From Chishuiella changwenlii (lineage in GTDB: Bacteria > Bacteroidota > Bacteroidia > Flavobacteriales > Weeksellaceae), in assembly GCF_900142565.1 (NCBI RefSeq), contig NZ_FRBH01000004.1, positions 248,001 through 312,000 on the forward strand: a stretch of DNA of 64,000 nucleotides. The letters are read 5' to 3'. Positions 47,822-56,204 of this stretch are shown here, piece after piece. Below the pieces are notes generated by a model. That model was given only the letters and a program-made list of their open reading frames with translations, was not told where the DNA came from and did not search any database. Position 1 is the stretch's first letter. Each line of letters starts with the position of its first letter. The position numbers and the translations under genes are program-made.

Positions 47822-48769
47822 TTATTCAATAGCCATTTTTACTGGAATACTGAAGTTTAACTTAGCAGGACGACCATCTTCTGTTTGAGCAGGAACAATC
47901 GTTTTTCCTCTTTTTTGTTGTCTTTCAGTAATACGTTGTAAAGCTTTTCTAGCTTCTGGTCCTAATTTAGCATCACCTTGTGGGTTAATACTTACAATAC
48001 GACCATTTGTATCAATTTGGAAACTTAATTTCGCTACGATAACACCTGATAAACCTTCACCAGCAGCATCATTTGCAAAATCTTGTAACTCATCACCGAT
48101 ATCAGCACCTAACTTTCTAGATAAACAGTCAGTTGCCTGTTGTTTACCTTTTGCAGCATCCTTTTCACAACCAGGATATACAGCCATTACAGCTGCTGTA
48201 CGAGCAGTAACCGTTGCTGGTCCAGCTGTTGTACCTTTATCCTCTGTTTTAGGAGCTTGAGTTGTATTTTTTGGCGCTTCTTTATTTAAGTTTACAGGAC
48301 CTCCCCCTGTTTGTCCTTTAGACTCTGTACCTTCACGTTTTTCGAAAGATAAATCCTTACCTACCAACTCTTCTTTAGGTGGAATAGTTTCCTCCTTTTT
48401 AGGTTGCTCTTTAGGTTCTGGCATTACAAATTTCTCTTGTGCCGTCTCCTCTTGGTAATGATTTTCTTGTTGTTCTGGTTCTGGTTCTGGCTCTACCACT
48501 TCTTCCTCTTCAGGTTCTGGTTCTGGTAAAGTTAAATCCTCTAACTGAACATCTACAACAACATCTTTACTTTCTTTTGCTTTAAACATTCCTGTTGCAG
48601 AAGCGAAAACAGCGAAAGCTAATATCACTATTACTACAAATCCACGTAAGAAAGCTTTTAAAAGAGTACTATTCTCAGACATTCTCATGTCATAAGCTCC
48701 ATACGCTTTGTTTCTTCCTTCAAATACAATCTCGTCTAAGGATTTTAGTTTTTTGTTATTTTCTGACAT
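47822..48769 (-). CDS. tonB: Energy transducer TonB
   Basis: 315 residues. A short cytoplasmic start (SLDEIVFEGRNKAYGAYDMR, a Bacteroidota TonB hallmark) is followed by one membrane helix (about 40-62), a Pro/Glu-rich periplasmic spacer (about 75-135), a Gly/Thr/Lys linker, and a C-terminal TonB domain (about 205-315) with YPGCEKDAAKGKQQATDC and VVAKLSFQIDTNG-like strands (GVIVAKLSFQIDTNGRIVSI, in part). It delivers proton-motive energy to outer-membrane receptors. It is the last gene of the exbB-exbD-exbD-tonB operon. Confidence 0.95.
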   Translation of the reverse strand: MSENNKKLKSLDEIVFEGRNKAYGAYDMRMSENSTLLKAFLRGFVVIVILAFAVFASATGMFKAKESKDVVVDVQLEDLTLPEPEPEEEEVVEPEPEPEQQENHYQEETAQEKFVMPEPKEQPKKEETIPPKEELVGKDLSFEKREGTESKGQTGGGPVNLNKEAPKNTTQAPKTEDKGTTAGPATVTARTAAVMAVYPGCEKDAAKGKQQATDCLSRKLGADIGDELQDFANDAAGEGLSGVIVAKLSFQIDTNGRIVSINPQGDAKLGPEARKALQRITERQQKRGKTIVPAQTEDGRPAKLNFSIPVKMAIE

Positions 48770-48801
48770 TTTAATTCTTTTAAATTTAACAATTAAACTA
48801 A

Positions 48802-49329
48802 TTATTTACCTACTTTTTCATCGTAAGCCTTCTGTTCAGTAGGCACGATTTGAACGATTCCGTATCGAGTAGACTTCGTAATTTCCATTTCATCTAACAC
48901 ATTTACCAAATTATCATAAGATGCATCATCCATCGGTTTAATAATTACAGTAAATTTATCTTTATCAGGAGCTCCTGCTGCTGCTCTTGTGATTACATCA
49001 CGTAAAGCTGTATAATCAGTCTCATTTAAGTTTCCAGCATTTAAATTTTTTGCCTCTTCTTGGTACCAAAATAATTTATTATCCTTCGCTACTATAACAG
49101 TAATTGAATTCTTTGTCTTAACCTCTGTTGGAGGTACTACATCTTTTGGAATTTTTGGAGGCATATTCAAGTTCATTACGTTTGGTTTGATCGATGTCGC
49201 TGCAAACATAAAGAATGTAATTAATAAGAAACCTAAATCAACCAAAGGAGCCATATCGACTGCTGTCGAATTCTTTTTGGAGCGGACTTTTTTTCCACCA
49301 CCGTCATCGTGACTTTGTATTTGTGCCAT
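48802..49329 (-). CDS. exbD: ExbD biopolymer transport protein (second copy)
   Basis: 175 residues: a basic N-terminus, one membrane helix (about 27-47) with the conserved MAPLVDLGFLLITFFMFA (Asp in the helix for proton use), and a periplasmic domain with VPPTEVKTKNSITVIVAKDN and a C-terminal YDEKVGK. It belongs to the TonB motor. It is preceded 18 bases upstream by the other ExbD gene and followed by tonB after 32 bases. The two ExbD copies differ in length and sequence and may form a mixed dimer. Confidence 0.94.
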   Translation of the reverse strand: MAQIQSHDDGGGKKVRSKKNSTAVDMAPLVDLGFLLITFFMFAATSIKPNVMNLNMPPKIPKDVVPPTEVKTKNSITVIVAKDNKLFWYQEEAKNLNAGNLNETDYTALRDVITRAAAGAPDKDKFTVIIKPMDDASYDNLVNVLDEMEITKSTRYGIVQIVPTEQKAYDEKVGK

Positions 49330-49347
49330 TTTTTAATTTCTTAATAA

Positions 49348-49938
49348 TTATTCTTGAGATGTAATTAACTGGAACTTGTTCATATTCTTCTCTTGCAATT
49401 GAGCAATCAATGTTTTGAATTTAATATATTCAGATTTTTGATCACCTTTAATTGCTAAGAAAAGATCTGGGTTCACTTCCTTTGCTTCGAATACCCAATC
49501 AATCAATTCTTGATTTTTATTTGGGATCGTATCTAATGGAATACCTGGATTATAGTTCTTTTGATTATCCGCAGATTGATTCAAAAAACTTCTCATTTCC
49601 TTCATTGGTACACCAAACTCTACAACGCTTTTGAAAGCATTCTTTTCAGCATCTGTAAATCTTACACCATATTTCTCACCCATTCTCTCTAAAGTTGGAA
49701 TACGTTCGTTTTCGTCTAAAGCGAATAAAAACTTCCCGTCATTATTGATTTTAATAACCATCATGTTATCGTCTCCCATTTTCTGGTTAGAAACAGATGT
49801 AGGTGTTACTACTGGTACTACCTCAGGTTCTCTGAAGTTAGATGTTAAAATAAAGAAAGTCAACAAAAGCCAAGCCATGTCAGACATAGCTGTTAAGTCC
49901 ATCGAAGGACCTCTTCTTTTCGGTTTTACTCTTGCCAT
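49348..49938 (-). CDS. exbD: ExbD biopolymer transport protein (first copy)
   Basis: 196 residues. An N-terminal KPKRRGPSMDLTAMSDMAWLLLTFFILTSNF (quoted in part) shows the membrane helix with the conserved Asp (TAMSDMAW). The periplasmic region is longer than in its neighbour, with an insertion including FTDAEKNAFKSVVEFG and MRSFLNQSADNQKNYNPG. It is the first of two tandem ExbD genes between exbB (88-base gap) and the second exbD (18-base gap), the arrangement typical of Bacteroidota TonB systems. Confidence 0.94.
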   Translation of the reverse strand: MARVKPKRRGPSMDLTAMSDMAWLLLTFFILTSNFREPEVVPVVTPTSVSNQKMGDDNMMVIKINNDGKFLFALDENERIPTLERMGEKYGVRFTDAEKNAFKSVVEFGVPMKEMRSFLNQSADNQKNYNPGIPLDTIPNKNQELIDWVFEAKEVNPDLFLAIKGDQKSEYIKFKTLIAQLQEKNMNKFQLITSQE

Positions 49939-50026
49939 TTTCTCTGTATTATTTAATATTCTTATTATTTTATTTTTTGGATAAGTTCCTTATACTTTTA
50001 TTCTAAGGATTTTATTCAAGGGAATA

Positions 50027-50839
50027 TTAATTATGAGCAGAGAAAGATTGTTGGATACTCATTCCTACTTCGTCAATTTTGAAAGTTAAATCATCAATTT
50101 TAGAAGTTAAGAAAGAATACATAATGATAGCGAATGCAGATGCACCAATACCCATACCTGTATTAATTAAGGCTTCCGCGATACCTACAGATAATTGAGC
50201 AGCATCTGGAGATCCACCTCCTTCTCCTAATGCGAAGAATGCTTTAATCATCCCGATTACTGTTCCCATTAAGGCAATTAACGTACCTACAGAAGCAATC
50301 GTAGAAATGATTGTCATATTTTTCTCTAATGTTGGCATCTCTAAAGTAGTTGCTTCCTCTAAAGTTTTACCTAATTGAGCTAATTTTTGTTCTTTGTTTA
50401 AAGTTGTATCGTTCTCTAAAGCTTTGAAAGTTGTTAAACCTTCTTTTACTACATTACCGATAGCTCCTTTTTGTTTGTCACATAATTCGATTGCTTTGCT
50501 AATTTCGTTTTTGTTTAATAAAGCACGAATGTCGTTAACAAATTTTTCAGCTGATCCAGTTCCTTTTGCTTTGTTTAAAGCGATAATACGGTCAATTGAA
50601 AAAACTAACACCATAAAGAAGAAAGACAATAAGAATGGAATAATCACCCCTCCTTTGTAGATAATACCTAAGAAATTTAAAGGATTCCCTCTTTCTTTAT
50701 CACCTCCTTCAAAATTACTTGCTTGTCCAAATAAACCATAGAAAATAACCATTGCAATTGCAATTAAAATGATCATAGTAATCACTGGGTTAAGACCTCC
50801 CTTTTTAGTTTTAGCTGGTACTGTTACATTCTTTTCCAT
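50027..50839 (-). CDS. exbB: ExbB/TolQ-type proton channel protein
   Basis: 270 residues. Three membrane helices: one N-terminal (about 18-36) and another about 65-85, then the MotA/TolQ/ExbB core with MPTLEKNMTIISTIASVGTLIALMGTVIGMIKAF (about 165-205, quoted in part) and a last helix in ALINTGMGIGASAFAIIMYSFL. Together with two ExbD proteins and TonB encoded downstream it forms the inner-membrane motor. It is the first gene of the operon. Confidence 0.95.
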   Translation of the reverse strand: MEKNVTVPAKTKKGGLNPVITMIILIAIAMVIFYGLFGQASNFEGGDKERGNPLNFLGIIYKGGVIIPFLLSFFFMVLVFSIDRIIALNKAKGTGSAEKFVNDIRALLNKNEISKAIELCDKQKGAIGNVVKEGLTTFKALENDTTLNKEQKLAQLGKTLEEATTLEMPTLEKNMTIISTIASVGTLIALMGTVIGMIKAFFALGEGGGSPDAAQLSVGIAEALINTGMGIGASAFAIIMYSFLTSKIDDLTFKIDEVGMSIQQSFSAHN

Positions 50840-51162
50840 TTACTAATTCTTTTAAATATTATGATTTTTATTAATGTGGGTGTAAATTAAGTGAAAATTT
50901 TTTAATTGTTCTAAATTTTTTGTGTTGTTATAGCATTAATTTTTTAGTTCCTTTAAAATCAATAGGATTTTTTGAAGATTTAACAATTAAAAATCTACTT
51001 GATTAATAGAGATTGTATAAAAACATTTTGAAATTTATTGAAAATAGCCATTTTCACAAAAGTTAACCTATTGCAAATTTATTCAATATTTATACATTCT
51101 CATATTTTTTTTTAAGTTTTAAATAATTATATTGATTTTTGTAGTCCCATTAGAAAAAAGTT
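50840..51162. other. AT-rich divergent promoter region between exbB and topB
   Basis: 323 bases without an ORF on either strand. It must hold promoters for both divergent genes. On the minus strand TAAATTTG (51074-51081) is an exact -7 box; if used, exbB would have a leader of about 230 bases. No strong hairpin, riboswitch or repeat was recognised. Confidence 0.5.
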
Positions 51163-53301
51163 ATGAAAGTTTGTATTGCCGAAAAACCAAGTGTTGCGAA
51201 TGATATTGCCAAAGTAATTGGTGCCAATAATAGGCATGACGGATATTATGAAGGTAATGGTTTTCAGGTGACATGGACTTTTGGGCATTTATGTACTTTA
51301 AAAGAACCCCAAGACTATACGCCAGAATGGAAAAGTTGGGATCTTAATTATCTTCCTATGATTCCTGCTAGTTTTGGAATTAAGGTAATAGAAGATAAAG
51401 GTGTTGCAAAGCAATTTAAAATAATAGAAAGTCTTGTTAGTGCTGATCATGTAGAAGAGATTATAAATTGTGGCGATGCTGGACAAGAGGGAGAATTAAT
51501 ACAACGCTGGGTTTTATTAAAGGCAAGAGCTAAAGCGCCAATGAAACGTTTATGGATATCTTCTCTTACAGAAGAAGCTATAAAAGATGGTTTTGAGAAT
51601 TTAAAAGATGGTGAAAAATACTTTAATTTATTTTCTGCTGGTCAAGCTCGTGCAATTGGAGATTGGCTTTTAGGAATGAATGCAACAAGATTATTTACCA
51701 AGAAATTTGCTCCTCCGAAAACTGTACTTTCTATAGGACGTGTACAAACACCTACTTTAGCAATGATTGTACAACGACAAAAAGAAATTAATGCATTTAT
51801 TGTTGATGAATATTGGGAATTAAAAACGCTTTTTAAATCTGTTGAATTTAATGCGACTATTCCAAGATTGAAATCCGAAGAGAAGGCTAAACAAGGATTA
51901 GAATTTATACTTAATCAAGATTTTGAAATTATAGATTTCGAGGTAAAAGAAGGAAGAGAGAAAAATCCAAGGTTATTTGACTTAACAGCTTTACAGGTGG
52001 AAGCCAATAAAAAATATGCTTACTCTGCCGAAAATACATTAAAATACATCCAGAGTTTATACGAGAAAAAGTTTGTGACTTATCCTCGTGTTGATACAAC
52101 TTACCTTTCAGAAGATATTCATCCTAAAGTTTCTGGTATTTTAACTAAACTAACTGCTTATCAGAATTTGGTTGCACCATTAATGACACAACCTATTCCG
52201 ATGTCTAAAACAGTTTTTGATAATACTAAGGTAACAGATCACCATGCGATTATTCCAACAGAAATTTTTCCTCAAGGTTTGTCTAACGAAGAAAAAAGAA
52301 TTTATGATTTAGTTGCAAGACGTTTTATTGCTGTTTTCTACCCAGAATGTAAAGTAGCTAATACAACTGTAGAGGGAAAAGTTGAAAATACAGGAAAAGA
52401 TGGTCAATTATCTGCTATTAATTTTAAAGCAACAGGAAAGCAAATTCTAGAAATGGGATGGCGAGAGGTTTATGCTAAAGATAAAAAGGAAGACGAAAAA
52501 GAGGAGGAGAAAATAATGCCGATTTTTGAAATTGGTGAAAAAGGTCCTCACGAACCGTTTATACACAAAGGAAAAACAACTCCTCCAAAGCATTATACAG
52601 AAGCAACTTTACTTCGTGGAATGGAAACTGCTGGTAAACAAGTTGATGATGAAGAAATGCGTGAATTAATGAAAGAAAACGGAATAGGACGTCCTTCTAC
52701 TCGTGCGAATATTATCGAGACTTTATTCAGAAGAAAATATATAGAAAAGAAGAAGCGTAACATTATTGCAACTCAAACTGGAATTGATTTAATAGATACC
52801 ATACAAGATGAGCTTTTGAAATCTCCCGAATTGACTGGTGTTTGGGAACGTAAACTTCGTTTAATAGAAAAAGGGGAATATGAATTAGATTTATTTAAGC
52901 AAGAGTTAATTGAAATGGTTTCTAAACTAACTTTTGATGTTAAGAATAGTTATTTTAGACCTATCTCTTCTTATGAAGCTCCTACTCCTGTAAATGATAA
53001 ACCTAAAAGAGAACGTAAACCAAAAGAAGAAATCAATTTAGAGGAGGCTACTTGTCCTAAATGTAAAAATCATCAATTGGTGAAAGGAAAAACAGCTTAT
53101 GGTTGTGGAAATTTTAAAGAATGTGGTTTTAAAATTCCTTTCGAGTTTATGGGAAAGAAATTTACTGACAAACAAATTTTAGATTTGGTTACCAAACAAA
53201 AGACAACTAAAATAACTGGATTAATTAATCCTGAAACGAATGAAAAAGTTGCTGGAAAAGTGATTCTTGGAATGAATTTTAATGTAGAGTTTGAAGGTTA
53301 A
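51163..53301 (+). CDS. topB: DNA topoisomerase III (type IA)
   Basis: 712 residues. An N-terminal TOPRIM domain (VCIAEKPSVANDIAKVIG) contains GDAGQEGELIQRW where most type IA enzymes have DxDxE; the second Asp is Gly. The strand-passage domain carries the active-site Tyr in TYPRVDTTYLSED. The C-terminus has a zinc-finger-like CPKCKN and CGNFKECGFKIPF, then a short repeat-like domain. It relaxes negative supercoils and decatenates DNA. Its stop codon is merged with the first unit of an 8-bp repeat array. The next gene is convergent. Confidence 0.94.
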   Translation: MKVCIAEKPSVANDIAKVIGANNRHDGYYEGNGFQVTWTFGHLCTLKEPQDYTPEWKSWDLNYLPMIPASFGIKVIEDKGVAKQFKIIESLVSADHVEEIINCGDAGQEGELIQRWVLLKARAKAPMKRLWISSLTEEAIKDGFENLKDGEKYFNLFSAGQARAIGDWLLGMNATRLFTKKFAPPKTVLSIGRVQTPTLAMIVQRQKEINAFIVDEYWELKTLFKSVEFNATIPRLKSEEKAKQGLEFILNQDFEIIDFEVKEGREKNPRLFDLTALQVEANKKYAYSAENTLKYIQSLYEKKFVTYPRVDTTYLSEDIHPKVSGILTKLTAYQNLVAPLMTQPIPMSKTVFDNTKVTDHHAIIPTEIFPQGLSNEEKRIYDLVARRFIAVFYPECKVANTTVEGKVENTGKDGQLSAINFKATGKQILEMGWREVYAKDKKEDEKEEEKIMPIFEIGEKGPHEPFIHKGKTTPPKHYTEATLLRGMETAGKQVDDEEMRELMKENGIGRPSTRANIIETLFRRKYIEKKKRNIIATQTGIDLIDTIQDELLKSPELTGVWERKLRLIEKGEYELDLFKQELIEMVSKLTFDVKNSYFRPISSYEAPTPVNDKPKRERKPKEEINLEEATCPKCKNHQLVKGKTAYGCGNFKECGFKIPFEFMGKKFTDKQILDLVTKQKTTKITGLINPETNEKVAGKVILGMNFNVEFEG

Positions 53302-53363
53302 TGTGTTGATGTGTTAATGTGTTAATGTGTTAATGTGTTAATGTGTTAATGTGTTAATGTGTT
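53300..53363. repeat. Octanucleotide tandem repeat (AATGTGTT)x8 beginning at the topB stop codon
   Basis: Eight units of 8 bases: AATGTGTT, one variant GATGTGTT, then six more AATGTGTT. The first unit starts at the last two bases of the topB TAA. The array lies between the converging topB and WYL regulator genes. Copy-number change would not alter either protein. Confidence 0.97.
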
Positions 53364-53385
53364 TAAGGCACAACTAAATTCTAAA

Positions 53386-54297
53386 TTAATATTTATCCAA
53401 AATATCATTTAAAATTATTTTGATTTTATCTTGTAGCTTTTTAGGTTCTAATACAGTTACAAAGCGACTCATTGATAATAATTCGCTTATAAAATCTTCG
53501 GTTAAAAATAATTCTAATTTTACTAAAACCTCATCATCATTAACTACTATTAATTCTTGAGAATCGTGCAAGGGTAATGATGCTAAATATGCAGCTTGCT
53601 TTTTATTTACACTTAAAACAATTTTTTCTGGTTTACCAGAAGTTGGAACAATGATACCGTAAGAATATTTGTACTTATCATTGTAATCAAAATTAATAGC
53701 ACCCTCTATTTTTTCTTTTAAGATGGTAACATTATTCATTCTTTCTAATCCAAATGTCTTAACTACCTCTTTGTCATCTGCAATTAAATACCAACGATTG
53801 TCAAATTCTCTAATTGCTAAAGGAGAAACTTTTCTAAGTGTTTCTTTTTCTTCACCAAACTTCAGATAACGGAATTCTATTTTATTTTTTCGCTGAATTG
53901 CTTGTACAATATCTGGTAAAAACTCAGCTCGTTTTGGATTTCTTTTTTCTAAATAAACAATAGACTCTAAAGAATTAGTTAGTTTTAGTGCAGAAAAACT
54001 ATTTATTTCTTCTAGTGTTTTAAGAAATAAATCAGAACTATAATCATCCTGAATAATGTAATAACCTCGTTGGCTTCTACTGTACATAATATCGATACCT
54101 AGAATATTTCGGATTTCTCTAATATCACGTTGCAATGTCCTCTTAGAAAAATTAAATTCTAACGTATCATCTTGCATTTGTAACATCTCAAATTCTCTCT
54201 CTAAAAAGCTTTCTAATTCTTCGTATGAACAATATTTTTGCTGAGAAAGTTTTCTTACAATATTAAAATAACGTGCAATATATCCTTGTTTTGACAT
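53386..54297 (-). CDS. WYL-domain transcriptional regulator
   Basis: 303 residues from the ATG at 54297 (MSKQGYIARY). The frame stays open to 54345, but that extension is unlike family starts. An N-terminal winged-helix DNA-binding part (RYFNIVRKLSQQKYCSYEEL; SKRTLQRDIREIRNILGID) is followed by a WYL domain with IEFRYLKFGEEKETLRKVSPL and NRWYLIADD, and a WCX-like C-terminal part. WYL proteins sense nucleic acids or nucleotides and often control DNA-repair or defence genes, but no defence genes are adjacent here. Confidence 0.9.
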   Translation of the reverse strand: MSKQGYIARYFNIVRKLSQQKYCSYEELESFLEREFEMLQMQDDTLEFNFSKRTLQRDIREIRNILGIDIMYSRSQRGYYIIQDDYSSDLFLKTLEEINSFSALKLTNSLESIVYLEKRNPKRAEFLPDIVQAIQRKNKIEFRYLKFGEEKETLRKVSPLAIREFDNRWYLIADDKEVVKTFGLERMNNVTILKEKIEGAINFDYNDKYKYSYGIIVPTSGKPEKIVLSVNKKQAAYLASLPLHDSQELIVVNDDEVLVKLELFLTEDFISELLSMSRFVTVLEPKKLQDKIKIILNDILDKY

Positions 54298-54419
54298 ATG
54301 TGTATAAGTATTTAACAAACTTAAGTTTTCTACTTTTAAAAACAAAAAAAAGTAACATTTCTCGGCGAAATGTTACTTTTTCCATTAATAAAAATGATAT
54401 ATAAAAGTTATAAAACTTT

Positions 54420-55100
54420 TTATTTAGCTACATCTACTGCTGCGTCAGAAATAACTGCTGTAGAATCTACTTGCATTGGTGCTGCTGTAGCGTCTGCAAC
54501 TTCTGCAGTTTCGATGAAGTTTGTAATTTTATTGATAATTTCTGTGTTAGAAGCTACATCATTCTTAACTTTTAAACTTAAGAAAATTGATGGTGCTGCG
54601 TTATCTTGAATATATTTTGAATCTGTTTGATAAACTCCGTCATTTTTAATTGTTGTAGAGTTCATGTTATCTGCAAATTCACGTGCTACTTCGAAAGTTT
54701 TCTCGAAAGCTACGTTTTGTTTAGATACTACAGCTGCAACTTTATTTGTATTATCATCAGAATTCTCAAAACTTAATGTCATGATTAATTCTGGTTTTAA
54801 ACTATCAATGATAGATTGTTTTTCTGCTTCTTGTAACCCTTTTGTTAGATCTTTCCAAAGTACAACTTGAACATTTTCTTTGTTTAAAGTTTCAATTTTA
54901 TTTTTAAAGTCTGTTGCGATATTTGTTCCTTCAGACGCAATATTATCAACAATATCTAAAATAACTACTTTTGGTTGATCTTCTGCAATAACTTTTTGAG
55001 TATAAGAAGACGTTGATACTGGAACTTCGTTTCTAGTTGTAAATGAGAATGATACTAATCCTATTGCTACAACTCCTAATGTTTGGGCTAATTTTTTCAT
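54420..55100 (-). CDS. Secreted protein resembling a catalytically dead N-acetylmuramoyl-L-alanine amidase
   Basis: 226 residues with a signal peptide (about 1-22). The mature part follows the strand/helix order of the Amidase_3 fold. VVILDIVDN stands where LDxGHGG is expected, LIMTLSFEN where FVSIHAN is expected, REFADNMNSTTIKNDGVYQTDSKYI matches the family's S-x-x-FAxxLN..KNRGV..xxFYVL segment (quoted in part), and APSIFLSLKVKN stands where PAVLVELGFLSN is expected. All zinc ligands and the catalytic Glu are replaced. So it is probably an amidase-like pseudoenzyme, perhaps a cell-wall binding or regulatory protein. Homology is inferred by eye. Confidence 0.6.
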   Translation of the reverse strand: MKKLAQTLGVVAIGLVSFSFTTRNEVPVSTSSYTQKVIAEDQPKVVILDIVDNIASEGTNIATDFKNKIETLNKENVQVVLWKDLTKGLQEAEKQSIIDSLKPELIMTLSFENSDDNTNKVAAVVSKQNVAFEKTFEVAREFADNMNSTTIKNDGVYQTDSKYIQDNAAPSIFLSLKVKNDVASNTEIINKITNFIETAEVADATAAPMQVDSTAVISDAAVDVAK

Positions 55101-55296
55101 AATAAATGTATTTTGTTTTTAAAAAAATTTGTGCTTCATTACTGTTGCACATCTTAGATATTACAGACACCGTTCCGAAAAATCTTAATAAATCCTAATA
55201 AATGTTATAATTTTCTTAATTAAATCTATTAAAAACCAATTAAATACTTGATATCAACTATTTATTAAATTAATAATCAACACCTTACACAAATAA

Positions 55297-55332
55297 AAAA
55301 GCTATTCCAAAAAAAATTGAAATAGCTTACTA
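55297..55332 (-). terminator. Probable terminator of tpiA
   Basis: AAGCTATT (55299-55306) pairs with AATAGCTT (55321-55328); the minus strand continues into TTTTTTATT. It lies about 50 bases past the tpiA stop. The rest of the 277-base gap up to 55100 shows nothing I recognise. Confidence 0.6.
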
Positions 55333-55377
55333 TTTTTTATAATTAATCAATAAATATACATTGATTAACAATTTATC

Positions 55378-56136
55378 TTACTTACAAGCAGCAATAATTT
55401 GAATAAAATCTTCATATTTTAAAGAAGCTCCACCAACAAGACCACCATCTATATCTGGTTGAGAAAAAATGTCATTTGCATTTTGAGCATTAACACTTCC
55501 TCCATATAAAATACTTGTTTCGTTTGCTACTTCTACACCAAATTCATCATTTAATACCTTACGGATATATGCATGGATTTCTTGTGCTTGTTCTGGCGAT
55601 GCTGTTTTTCCAGTACCGATTGCCCAAACTGGTTCGTAAGCGATAATTAAACGAGATAAATCTTCTATGTTTTGAGATTTTAAAGCATTTAATAATTGAG
55701 ATTTTACAACTTCAAAATGTTGTTCTGCCTCACGCTCCTCTAATTTTTCTCCAATACAAAAAATTGGATTAATCTGATTTTTGAAAGCTTGTTTTAATTT
55801 TTCTGCAATAATAGCATCTGTTTCTCCTTGGTATTCTCTACGTTCTGAATGTCCAATAATAGCGAAATCTAAACCAATACTATCTAATTGCTCTCCTGAA
55901 ATATCTCCCGTATAAGCTCCTTTATCGTGAGCAGAAATATCCTGAGAAGCTACTTTTACATATTGCTCGTCTACTGCTTCTAATAATACCTGTAAATAAA
56001 TTGAAGATGGAGAGATAATAACTTGTGCATCTGGTTGATTGTCTGCAACCCAAGCATTTAAATTTGTACCTAATTGAATTGCATCCTCAAAATTTAAATT
56101 CATTTTCCAGTTACCTGCAACTATTTTATCACGCAT
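55378..56136 (-). CDS. tpiA: Triosephosphate isomerase
   Basis: 252-residue glycolytic TIM barrel interconverting DHAP and glyceraldehyde 3-phosphate. Complete catalytic set: AGNWKMNL (Lys), IIGHSERREYQ (His), AYEPVWAIGTGKTASPEQAQEI (Glu, loop 6, quoted in part) and the phosphate-binding LYGGSVNAQN and GGLVGGASLK. It is last in the minus-strand run DUF1599-DoxX-permease-tpiA. Confidence 0.98.
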   Translation of the reverse strand: MRDKIVAGNWKMNLNFEDAIQLGTNLNAWVADNQPDAQVIISPSSIYLQVLLEAVDEQYVKVASQDISAHDKGAYTGDISGEQLDSIGLDFAIIGHSERREYQGETDAIIAEKLKQAFKNQINPIFCIGEKLEEREAEQHFEVVKSQLLNALKSQNIEDLSRLIIAYEPVWAIGTGKTASPEQAQEIHAYIRKVLNDEFGVEVANETSILYGGSVNAQNANDIFSQPDIDGGLVGGASLKYEDFIQIIAACK

Positions 56137-56204
56137 AATTTTTTCCTTTTTGATTTTAATATCAACTGCAAGATAATATATTCTTGTGAAATGAAACTTA
56201 TATT

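Noticed and set aside
53300-53363. Octamer array considered as a CRISPR remnant
   Set aside because: Units are contiguous with no spacers and there are no cas genes.
54298-54345. N-terminal extension of the WYL regulator
   Set aside because: Family members start close to the winged helix; the Met at 54297 fits this.
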